In this document: one piece after another, positions 47,522-57,901 of the stretch
Numbering within the stretch: the first letter of the stretch is position 1
Layout: every line of letters begins with the position of its first letter
DNA from: Triglochin maritima
Lineage: Eukaryota; Streptophyta; Magnoliopsida; Alismatales; Juncaginaceae
Length of the DNA stretch: 64,000 nt
Reading direction: 5' to 3'
NCBI GenBank assembly: GCA_963682175.1
Contig: OY821777.1
Span: 3,303,501 to 3,367,500, forward strand
Notes under the pieces: model-generated
The model's database searches: none
What the model saw: only the letters and a program-made list of their open reading frames with translations
What the model was told of the DNA's origin: nothing
Position numbers and translations under genes: made by a program

Positions 47522-50500
47522 CTACTCGGAACTCCAACCAACAAAGTTCACGCATACCATGAACTTAGTCGAAATAACTGGCTTCGTCAACATATCAGCT
47601 GGATTATCTTCAGTGCCCACCTTCTTCACCACCACACCTCCTTCAGCAACAACTTCCCGAATGAAGTGATAACGGACGTCGATATGCTTCGTCCTCTCGT
47701 AGTACATCTGATCCTTCGTCAGATGAATGTCACTCTAACTATCACAATAAACAATCACTGTATTCTGACCTGGAATAAGCTCTCCAAATAAACCTTTAAG
47801 CCAAAGAGCTTCCTTGATACCCTCGGTCCCTGCCATATACTCTGCCTCCGTTGTAGACAAAGCAACAGTGTGTTGCAACGTCGCTTTCCAGCTAATAGCC
47901 GTGTTCCAAACAGTAAACACATAACCAGTCATAGATATTCGTCTATCGCGGTCTCCCGCGTAATCCACATCAACAAACCCCATTAACGAATACGAAGATC
48001 GACCAAATTTCAGAGATAGCTTAGTTGTACCTTTTAGATACCGGAGAATCCACTTCACAACTGACCAATGCTCCTTTCCTGGATTCGACATATAGCAGCT
48101 CACCACACTGACCGCCAGAGCTATATCTGGACGAGTGCATATCATAGCATACATCAAGCTGCCAACTGCACTAGTATAAGGCACACATGACATGTATGCC
48201 TTATCCTCCTCCTTCTTGGGACACAAGTCTACCGAGAGCTTAAAATGTGTGGCGAGAGGAATTCTTTCAGACTTGGCATCCTCCATGCCAAAACGATGCA
48301 AGACTTTCTCAATATATTGCTGCTGGGAGAGAAACAAACTATTGCATGTACGATCGCGACGTATCTCCATACCTAGAATCATCTTTGCTGATCCGAGATC
48401 CTTTATCTCGAACTCAGCCTTTAACAACTCCTTAAGCTCAGAAATTTTAGACTTGTCCTTAGCTGCTATCAACATATCATCTACATAAAGTAATAACAAA
48501 ATAAGAGAGTCATCTGAAAATACATTTTGGTAAACGCAGCAGTCATACTGGGACCTGTTGTACCCATGTCCAACCATAAAAGAATTAAATCTTGTATACC
48601 ATTGTCGAGGCGACTGCTTTAACCCATAAAGCGACTTCTTCAGCAAACAGAATTGATTCTCCTTACCCTCGACCACAAAGCCCTCCGGCTGGGACATGTA
48701 AATTTGCTCCTCTAATTCTCCATGTAGGAAAGCGGTCTTCACATCTAGTTGCTCTAACTCTAAATCATGAATGGGAACCAAACTCAACAAGACACAAATA
48801 GAAGTATGCTTCACAACGGGTGAGAAAATATCGCTATAATCCACACCCTTCACCTGACTAAAATCACGAGCAACCAATCGAGTTTTGTACCTCACATCTG
48901 AGAGACCCTCGATTTTCTTCTTGAAGACCCATTTGCAGCTAACGACCTTTTTTTCCTTTTGGAAGTTCTACCAACTTCCAAGTTTGGTTCTTATGAAGAG
49001 ACTTCATCTCTTCATTCATTGCACCCACCCAAGCAGCTGAATCGGGTGCCGAAATTACCTCTGAATACTTGCTCGGCTCACCAAAGGCTCCAATATCTTC
49101 AGTTGCACTAAGAGCATATGCAAGGACTGATTCGGCATATCTACGGGGTTTCTTGGTCAGCCGTCTCTCTCTGTCTCTTGCCAACAAATACTCTTCATCT
49201 TCCTCAGATTTCGAACTCTCTCCTTGTGTCACACCGGTATCCTCATCAGCAGTCACTACCAGTGGCTCCACCTGAACTGAAGTCCCACTTGACACGGGAG
49301 TGAAAATAACAGTGTCTTTCCTGGAGGGTAACATAGCAAGCTCATTAAAGACAACATTTCTTTCAACCATGAGCTTCTGAGATTCCTTGCACCATAGACG
49401 ATAACCCTTCACACCCAAATCGTAGCCAAGGAATATACACTTCAACGACCGAGCATTCAACTTTCCTTGATCTACATGTGCGTACGCTGGACAACTGAAG
49501 ACTCTCAACTTGGAAAAATCTGAAGCTCCACCTGTCCAAACTTCTTCCGGTATTCTCATATCCAAAACGGTGTGAGGCGAACGGTTCACTAAATAACAAG
49601 CGGTACACACTGCTTCTGCCCAAAAATCCTTAGTCAGGTCAGCATTCAGAAGCATACATCTAGCTCTCTTTCCGCTACTTCGTTCTGTTGTGGTGTGTGA
49701 CGTACGGTTTGGTGTCTCATGATTCCTTCATCCTTGCAGAAATCATTAAACTCTAAGGAACAAAACTCCAAACCATTATCCGTCCTAAGAACCTTAATCT
49801 TCTTTCCTGTTTGATTCTCAATCATAACCTTCCAGTGCTGAAAATTCTGAAACACATCACTCTTTTGTTTTAGAATATAAACTCAAGTCTTCCTGGAGAA
49901 TTCATCAATAAATGTGAGCATGTAGCGAGCTCCACCTTTTGATGGAACCTGAGAAGGTCCCCATAAATCAGAGTGGACATAATCTAAAGTGGCCTTGGTG
50001 ATGTGCTTAGATGCTGAGAAGCTAACCCTCTTCTGCTTCCCAAAAACACAAAATTCACAGAAGTCCAGACTGTCGATTTTCTGACTTCTAAACGAACAAT
50101 GTTTGTTCAACACCGCCATGTCTTTCTCGCTCATGTGCCCCAACCTCATAAGTGATCCTTTGGTGATGGATATGCAGTCATCCTCACCACTGAATTTGTA
50201 ACCCTTTGCAGTCAGGCTACCTACTGAAATCAGATTCTTGCTCGCCTTCGGAATATGTCGCACATCCGATAAAATCTTGACTAGGCCATCATGGGTCCTC
50301 AATCTGACAGAACCAATTCCTGCAACCTCGCACCTGTCACCATTGCCATCACAACCATTCCACCTGACATTGTCTCACAGGATGAAAACCACTGTCTATT
50401 CGGAGTTAAGTGGAATGTACTGCCCGTGTCAATCACCCAACTGTCGGATGCTTCAGAAGAACCTGTAGCTGCCAACACAAAATCAGACCAGACTCCGCAA

Positions 50501-51281
50501 CATTCGAACCTGACTGATCACCACTACTAGAACCCCTTTGCTTCTCTCTGTTCTGTAGCTTAAAACATTCTGATATCTTGTGATCCTTTTTCTTGCAGTA
50601 ATGACAAATAATATCTTTGTCCTTCGACTTGGTCTTAGAGGTGTTCTTTGAGAAACTCCTCTCTTTCCCCTTATCACGAGCAACAAGTGCTTCACTTTTG
50701 CTCGATTCAGAACCATCAGACCTCTTCTCCATATCAGATTTGGAGGAGAGTGCGTTTTTGACATCCGCAAGAGAGATGTCGGTCCTGCTATACATCATCG
50801 TCTCCACGAAGTGATCATATGAAGAACTCAACGAGCAAAGTAAAAGGATTGCATGATCCTCATCAGAAAACCTTGCTTCAACCTTCTCCAAGTTCATGAT
50901 GATTGCATTGAAATCATCCAAGTGTTGCTGAAGGGAGATACCTGACTTCATCTTGAATAAGAACAACTTCTTCTTCAAGATAATCCGGCTCGCAAGTGAC
51001 TTCTTCATATAGACTTCCTCTAATTTCTTCCACATACTTGCAGTTGTTTTCTCCTTCAACACTTCTCTCAGAACTTCGTCAGACAACGATAACTTAATTG
51101 TTGAGATCGCCTTACGATCAAGCTTTTGCCTATCTTGATCGGGCATTTCCTTCGGCAACTTGTCATTGCCCTCAAGAATGTCCTCCACCTCTTGCTGCAC
51201 CAGAATTACGTGCATCTTGACTTGCCACAAGCCGAAATTCACATCTCGGCTCAACTTCTCAATCTTCCAATGATTCGCCAT
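47522..51281 (-). pseudogene. copia gag-pol, multiply broken
   Basis: Gag starts at 51281 (MANHWKIEKL) and has zinc knuckle CHYCKKKDHKISEC near 50600. Pieces downstream are in different frames or split by stops: protease/pre-integrase and integrase start (50302-49883; HMSEKDM, SDLWG, FIDEFSRK), a TGA near 49884 where TGG is expected, integrase core (RTDNGLEF, TPQQNEVAER), a frameshift near 49650, a second near 48930 before reverse transcriptase (TAFLHGELEEQIYM, LLYVDDML), and a TAG at about 47735 within RNase H (YCDS, then DIHLTKDQMYYERTKHIDV). The RNase H tail ends at 47522. Several independent lesions make it long inactive. Confidence 0.9.
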
Positions 51282-51402
51282 AAGTACTTGACAAAAGATC
51301 GATGAAAAATTCCCAAAATTCGGACCAAATGCTCTGATACCAGTTGTTAGGATTTAAACCAATCCCAAATGCGCAACGGAATAGAAACAACAAATCCAAT
51401 AC

Positions 51403-52324
51403 GTCCAAATTTTTGACTTATAAGTCGGACATGACCACCCCGCTAACTGACGTGGTAAGGGGACGTGATAAAAGAGAGTTTCTTACGTCGGTCAGAACTG
51501 AGTAATGGTGCATAGGGAAGTAACTGGAAGTTCCATACAAGATGAAAAACAATTTGAAACAGCAACTCGAAGGAATTATACAATGGCAGCATCTTTCAAA
51601 GATGAGAATAGTCCCCACAATTCAAAGATGAGTAATATATTTCTCTAAATTCAATTGGTCACAATGTTATCAAATTCATAGTAAACTCGTCGAGTTAAAA
51701 GGGCAGGCATTTGATGTATTTGAAGGTGAGTGTTGAGAATAGTCCCCACAATTCTCAGCAGTGAGGTTGAGATTTAGATAAAAAGTTAAAAACCAAAATA
51801 AACAGTGAGATTAGCCTGGAACGGTAATATCAGCACAATGAGCTTGTTATAAATTGTAATTCGAGTATAAGATTGTTAGAGGCACACCTACTTTTTAAGA
51901 CGAATAGTATACGGAGACTTTTCTGCGAGCTGAATTCGTAATGCTTTGACTTCATGTTCCACGTCCATCACCCATAAAATCCATCTCTCAAATTTTCATC
52001 ACTGTAATTGAAACATAATTAAAACATATGAAAACAAGCTATCACGGATCCTTATAAATATAAATAAAAAATAAAACAGAACAAAACAACGAACTTTCAT
52101 CCAGCTCAAAAACCAAAGATCGAACCTTTCCTCCCCAAACCCCTCCAATCCAAACTTGAAAAACGCTAAAACTCCCAAAATTGAACAGCAAACCTTCGTG
52201 ACATCTCTGGTCGGGGAAGAAGGGCTTGAGGTCGGCCCAGAGGTGGCGCTTGAGGTGTCCAAGGTCGACGGTTGTGTTAGGGCTCTCGGAGGTGTTTGGT
52301 GGTGGAGGCCGCGTCTCCGGGTTG
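51403..52324. other. Flank between copia and the solo LTR
   Basis: Mostly unassigned. The last about 120 bp (52203-52329), read on the minus strand, join in frame to the open frame beyond the solo LTR (see 54628-54824), followed towards lower coordinates by a GT donor at about 52200. Confidence 0.4.
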
Positions 52325-52538
52325 ATAGGTGTAGGATTCTAGCCTAATCCTAATCCTAATTGTGCTTTGTGTTTGATTAGGTGGTGATTAGAGATGGATG
52401 GCTGAGATTGAGAGGAGATGGATGGAGGGCTTGGATTGAAGATGGGTGGATGTGTGGTTGAGATGGAGAGGTGGAATGGATGGTGAGGATTTAGTGTGGA
52501 AGAGGTATTTAGGGGAGATTTCTCTCTCTCTCCCTCAC

Positions 52539-52578
<40 letters not shown>

Positions 52579-54627
52579 TCTCTCTCTCTCTCTCCAGCAG
52601 CAAGCTCTGGCGAGGAAGGTGAGGGTGATCTTCAGCGAGGTGAAGTTTGGCTCCGGTCGGTTGGTGGCTTGAGGTGAGTGGTGAGTTCTTTAGTTTTCCC
52701 GCACGTTTGGTTCTATCCCTCCACCTAACTCGTGTTCTGGGCTGTGGTGGTTCGGTAGAGGTTGCTGGAGGTAGTGTGGTTGTTGTGGATCGTCGATGAG
52801 GCGATTGATCTTCGTTTGGACGCGAGAGTCGTCGACGGATCGTATTTTGGGGAGACGTGCTCGTGGAGGCATCGTCGTGGTTCTTCTAGGGTCTCTTCAG
52901 ACCTTTAGGTATGTCATGCTCGCTCACTTAATCACCGTGAGTATTTGGAAGTCGACGGTAGGCCGTTCGGCTCGTCGCGAGTAAATGTGCAGCAGATTTC
53001 ACTGTCTGATCGGTCGAGCGGTTGGTGCAAACGGTCGACCGTTCCTGAAGAGAATTCGGACTCTGCCTCAAATCGGTCGAACGATGCCTGTGGGGCGGTC
53101 GACCGATTGTGCATAGGAGGCAAGTCTGGAGAGATTCGGTCGACCGGGTCCCCTTTGCCGGTCGACCGTGTGCACTGTCTTAAGTCAGTTGGGGGGCGTA
53201 GACTATATAAACGGTTGACCGCTCTTTGATCTCGTCCGACTGTGACTTAAGTGGACTTGTGGTCGGTTCGACCGAATGTGGGTTCGGTCGACCAGACCTG
53301 CGTGTTGAGCGTGAGAAACGCTCTGGCTGAAATCGGTCGACCGAGGAGGTCTCGGCGTTCGACCGGTTTCAGGACGCGAGTAAGGGATTATTCCCTGGAC
53401 TGATTCGGTCGACCGAGATGTGCTCGGCGTTCGACCGAATTCGTTGTGATGTTGTGGGATTTGTTCCCTGGTGACTTTCAGTCGACCGGGACCCCTTTGT
53501 CGGTCGACCGATTGGTCGATTTGTTCGTTGAACCGGGAGTTGACCATCTAAACGGTCGACCGTCCCTTGATTTGGGTTCGACCGAACGAGTGTGGTGTTG
53601 GGAATCGGTCGACCGATGGAGTGCCGGTCGAAGTGGATTGCCCTGTATTTGCTTGATTCGTCGACCGAGACTTTTGGTTCGGTCGACCGTTTGTGTCCTG
53701 TTTTGCACTATGGAGGTGCTGTGGTCGTGGTTGCCCGTGTGGGGCGAGTCGTGGTGCCGATGTTCTTCCGGCAAGTGTGCTAGGTGCACGAGGGTTGCGG
53801 TGGTTGGTTGAAAATAGACCTGGAGCCCCGTAACCGTGTGAGAGCTACGGTTGGTTGAAAATATACCTGGAGCCGAGCTAGTCTGTACGGAGTTGGTTGA
53901 AATTAGACCTAGACCTCCGTAGTGCGTTCGGGTTGGTTGAAATTAGACCTGGAGCCTGAGCAAGGACCGCGTGTAGGGGTTGGTTGAAATTAGACCTGGA
54001 GCCCTTATACGTTTGGGTTGGTTGAAATTAGACCTGGAGCCCTTGGTCGTGTCGTGGTAGCTGTGATTGGTTGAGATTAGACCTGGAGCCCAGCTTGGCG
54101 ACGAGTGTGAGTCGCGGCGGTTGGTTGAGATTAGACCTGGAGCCCCGTGACTGTGGTGGGTGCGGCGGTTGGTTGAGATTAGACCTGGAGCCCCGTACCT
54201 GTGGTGTGTCCTGTGGTGGAGTTGAGAGCCCTGGTGCTGGGCGTGTTGTGATGCTTTTCTTGTTGAGTAGAATTACATGCTAGGATGCTTTTATTTCATA
54301 CATTTAGAGTTTGGCATACGGGGTTTCCTTCTGGAAACTCAGGCATTGTTGCATGTTTACTTTCAGGCCGTGATCGGCATTAGGGGGGGTGGTGACCGAG
54401 GAGAGGAGCACCGCTACCGGATCCAGCTTTCTCTCAGTTGAGGTTGTGTGATTACTGTTTCCTTGTATATGCTTTTGATGTAATCACAACTTTTGTATAC
54501 TCTGATGTTCACATATATATATATGATATATGTCGGTGCACCTGTGTTCTTTTATTGCGTAATATCCTCTGTTGATTGAGTGTTTAAAATTTTAAATTTT
54601 CCGCTGTTTTGAGGATGTTACAATAGG
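52325..54627. mobile_element. Solo Ty3/gypsy LTR with 5-bp target duplication ATAGG
   Basis: The LTR is 52330-54622 (TGTAGGATTC..GGATGTTACA), flanked by ATAGG at 52325-52329 and 54623-54627. It is related to the LTR at 2021-3916 (shared start, TTTTGATGTAATCAC and end). It contains a (TC)n run (52525-52600), a CGGTCGACCG cluster (about 53010-53700) and a minisatellite with GGTTGGTTGAAATTAGACCT then GGAGCC, about nine copies at 53800-54205. No internal domain remains, so unequal or intra-element recombination is the likely origin. Confidence 0.93.
53010..53700. repeat. CGGTCGACCG cluster in the solo LTR
   Basis: About ten perfect decamers and a similar number of variants (CGTTCGACCG, CGGTCGAGCG, CAGTCGACCG) over about 690 bp. 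Confidence 0.85.
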
Positions 54628-54824
54628 TGCTTAGGTGAACCCGGAGAGTAGAGACGATGGTTCCACCGGAACGAGGTCCGCTGTAGACAAAATGCGGCAG
54701 ACGTTTTGAGGTTAGGAAGTGGGAAGAGGAGCGGTGAGGATTCCACGGAGGGGTAAAGATTCTTAAAGAGTGAATTGATTTCGTGCACTGAACTTGGTTG
54801 AATCTTGAAATTGTCGAAGTGCAT
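54628..54824 (-). pseudogene. Open frame of unknown gene, interrupted by the solo LTR
   Basis: From an ATG at 54824 the minus strand is open to the LTR (MHFDNFKIQPSS..RWNHRLYSPGSPKHL). If the LTR and one ATAGG are ignored, the frame stays open through about 52203, about 110 codons in all, rich in S, T, R and P, then meets a GT donor. This looks like a first exon with an organelle transit peptide, but I recognise no family and chance cannot be excluded. Confidence 0.35.
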
Positions 54825-55465
54825 GTGTGTTTTCGGTATTACTTCTGTTGTGCACGTTGGATCTCAAATTTGTTATTTGTTTCGGTTAGATTTTTTTGTA
54901 TATTATACTTTTTAAATTTTGTTACTAATTTTTATTATTATAAAACTTTGGTAATTAAGTCCGATAAATTTTGCTCGTAGCATTTTCTATTAGAAATTTT
55001 GCTAATTACACGTTAAATTTTTACCATTAACATTTTCTATCAGAAAAGTTTGTTAATTATGATTTATAAATTTTACTAAAATCATTTAGAAATAACATTC
55101 TTCTGTTAATAACGTTCTCCTCACTACTCTCTACCGTTCTCTCCTCCAACATCATCTTCGTTTTACCGATCTAGCATCACCATCTCTCCCTCCACGTCAC
55201 CCCAACATTCAATAATACCACAACCACAACACTAACATACTCACTCTACCAACCCAACCCAAACCCCACTTTTCCATCCCGATGGACTGCTCTTGGAGGA
55301 GTAAACCCCGACCAGTCCAAGTCCCGATCGTCAACGACGGCTCATGCATCCAACGGCAAGTCCAACTCCCAATCATACCTCATCTCCTACCAACAATCTT
55401 GTGCCATGGACCCCACCGTCCATACCAGGAGATATACATAAATATTTTTTTCCCGACACATTTAG
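54825..55465. other. Unassigned spacer
   Basis: AT-rich to about 55100, then C-rich on the plus strand. No gene recognised. Confidence 0.4.
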
Positions 55466-56319
55466 AATTGGCCTAATATTCGTGGTTTCTCAAAAATTAT
55501 TAGGACGTAAATTATTTTAATGCAGTTCTGTTAACGTGAGTCTCACTTCTGTCTGCTGCCGTTAACGGATTCCGTTACGATGCCGTTAATGGAATAATTA
55601 ACAAATGTATTAACTCACTAATTAAGAAATATTGTTGTGGTACTCATCCTAACAATTAAAATTAGTATGCTACCTATCTCAAAAAAATTCATTGGTATAA
55701 TACTCATGAATTTTGAAAAAAAATAACTTTTGTTAAAAATGTGGTAAATCCAACTTGTTACATGTTCAACAAATAACATGATAAATTTCGTTTAATCTTT
55801 ATAATTTGATATTTTCAAATTATAAATTGGATATTTTCAAATTTACAAATATTAAATGAAATTTATCATGTTATTTGTTGGAACCTGTAACAAGTTTGAT
55901 TTACCACATTTTTAATAAAATATATTTTTTCAAATTATAAATTGGATATTTTCAAATTATAAAGTTAAATGAAATTTATCATGTTATTTGTTGGAACATG
56001 TAACAAGTTGGATTTACCACATTTTTAACAAAAGACAATTTTTTTCAAAATTCATGGGTATTATACCTATTATAATTTTTGGGATGGGTAGCATACCATT
56101 TTTAATTGTTAGGATGAGTACCACAACAATATTTCTTAATTACTTAATTAGTGGGTTAATACATTTGTTAATTATTCCATTAACGACGTCGTAATGGAAT
56201 TCGTTAACGGCAGCAGGCAGATGCGGGACCCACGTTAACGGAACTGCATTAAAACAATTTACATCATAATGATAGGTATCAAAACATTTTTTGAGAAATC
56301 ATGGGTATTAGGGCAATTT
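55466..56319. mobile_element. Foldback (long inverted-repeat) element
   Basis: The left arm, AATTGGCCTAATATTCGTGG..TTTCTCAAAA.. onward to about 55810, is the inverted complement of the right arm, which ends ..TTTTGAGAAATCATGGGTATTAGGGCAATTTT at 56320. Shared stretches include TTAATGCAGTTC.GTTAACGTG, TAATGGAATAATTAACAAATGTATTAAC and GTGGTACTCATCCTAACAATTAAAA. The centre holds further copies of AATTTATCATGTTATTTGTTG. There is no coding frame. It behaves like a MITE or foldback transposon; no target duplication was found. Confidence 0.75.
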
Positions 56320-57032
56320 TGAACCTTTTGATATGTATTGCAGCAAAAAACCCATTTTAAAATTGTATTATTATTCTCTTCCACTCTTAATAGATTTCAA
56401 ACATGGACAAATTCATGATATTATGTGTTTACCATGAGATGAACATATATCCGTAAAGACAATCTTAGAGGATCTACATTTATTTCTTTATTCCCCATGA
56501 CATTTTGGAGTGTTAGTGGCGTGAAAAATGACGGGGAGTGGTTTTCGGAGTCAACTATAAAGTAAAGGAAAACATAATCCAACGAAAAGTAGTTTCCGTT
56601 TGACTGAATTCTGTTGTTTGTGTATGTTCGGAAAGTGATGGATAGCAAAATTCCAGTTGTTTGGATAGCAAAAACGGTTGACCAAACTAATTTCGGTCGT
56701 TTGAATTGATCATTTCAGTTACCAACCGGAATGGTCGACCGAACTAATTTGGAAGTTTGAACTAATCATTTCAGTTACAAATTTCGGTGGATCGAAAGTT
56801 CGGTTATCCGTTCCAATTGTTTCGGTTGACCAACTGGTTGGCAATCGACCGAAAAAATCTCATTTCTGTGACTTTGCAACCTCAAAGTGACAGAAAACTC
56901 AAAGAATATTTTTGTACATACCACGGAATCCGACGGAATTCATCCCTTCGTGCACAAACAACTCTTTTCCTGAGTCAGCTGATGTAACTCGCTGCTGCAA
57001 AACAAATTTACTTAAATCTTGGTTTAATTTAT
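56320..57032. other. Spacer with degenerate GGTCGACC cluster
   Basis: At about 56670-56860 there are CGGTTGACC, TGGTCGACCG, CGGTGGATCG, CGGTTGACCA and ATCGACCG sites mixed with TTTCAGTTAC repeats. No gene recognised. Confidence 0.5.
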
Positions 57033-57089
57033 CATCGTACACCCCCGTTAGTGTTAAGCTTTAAGTAGCACTAACGGGGGTGTACGATG
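57033..57089. repeat. Perfect 21-bp inverted repeat (hairpin)
   Basis: Arm 57033-57053 (CATCGTACACCCCCGTTAGTG) and arm 57069-57089 are exact inverted complements with a 15-nt loop. It lies on the 3' side of the nsLTP-like relic. Confidence 0.9.
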
Positions 57090-57400
57090 GGCTCCACACC
57101 GACCATGTAGCCCACGCACACGCTGACGCTGTTTGGACCACAACACAAGTTTGTCTTGGACGCTTGTAGCAAGAAGCTTAACAAGCATCCAACCACACAC
57201 CAAAAACATTGTCACATTGTCGAAACAACACGAGCCATATATGTCGACCTAGAAATTGAACTGAACTTACACTTCTTGCTACATGCGTTGGGATGTTTGT
57301 GTAGACGATGGTGTGGATGCATCCATATATTTATAGTGAAATGACGTGACTTCCAGTTCGATGTGACGGAAATAATTGATGATTCATCTTCCCGCTTTGA
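57090..57400 (-). pseudogene. nsLTP-like relic 3
   Basis: On the minus strand: TATAAATATATGG near 57340, GGATGCATCCACACC (57313-57328), the leader ending AGTTCAATTTCTAGGTCGAC, and ATGGCTCGTGTTGTTTCGACA near 57240 (same start as 45558), but TGA follows after eight codons. The remaining sequence has lost the cysteine pattern. It is the inverted partner of the relic at 45420-45960. Confidence 0.5.
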
Positions 57401-57901
57401 TTTGAGGCGTTACTAATTGTGCTTTGTTATTCTTGAATCGGATGTGCTGTCTATTTTTGCTGGGCGGATACTGGGAAAACTTTTATTTGTGTTTTAGGAA
57501 AGCAAATCTCCCAATTAAGGTAATGCATATTAATCACGTAATAGAATTTTCAGAAAAAATCTCTCTTCGGCGTTGTTGTGCGCCTGTGCCGTAAGAGTTT
57601 TGAAACGGACTTGGCAAACAATGTAACATAGACGATCATACATTTGTATAGATAATAATTCGAAAATGGAAGTTGAATGTAATAGAAATTAAATGCTCAT
57701 AGGGCATAGCTCATAGACTCGGAATGGAAATAAAACACCTAGACCAACATCTCTAGACAACAAAATAACCTCCATGGCTTAAGAACACAACACAGCAAAA
57801 AGCAAACAAGGTCTTCAAAAAGAAAGGAAAAGCATTTCAAAATTAAGATTAGACTGAACCAACTTGCCGGATCCCACTTATAATGCCAACAGTACTCCAG
57901 T
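57401..57901. other. 3' flank of copy B'
   Basis: No gene. Inverted homologue of 44970-45420. Confidence 0.7.

Larger units (their letters stand above)
46514..51402 (-). mobile_element. Decayed Ty1/copia retrotransposon, 5' LTR truncated
   Basis: The 3' LTR is 46514-47439 (TGTTAGGAATT..AACAACAACA on the plus strand). The 5' LTR survives only as 51345-51402, where identity to the 3' LTR ends abruptly after AAATCCAAT. A TGGTATCAGAGC primer site lies at 51331-51342 (-) and a purine tract GGTAAAGGTGGAGA at 47440-47454 (-). The gene order gag, protease, integrase, reverse transcriptase, RNase H places it in Ty1/copia. No target duplication can be checked because the right end is lost. Confidence 0.9.
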
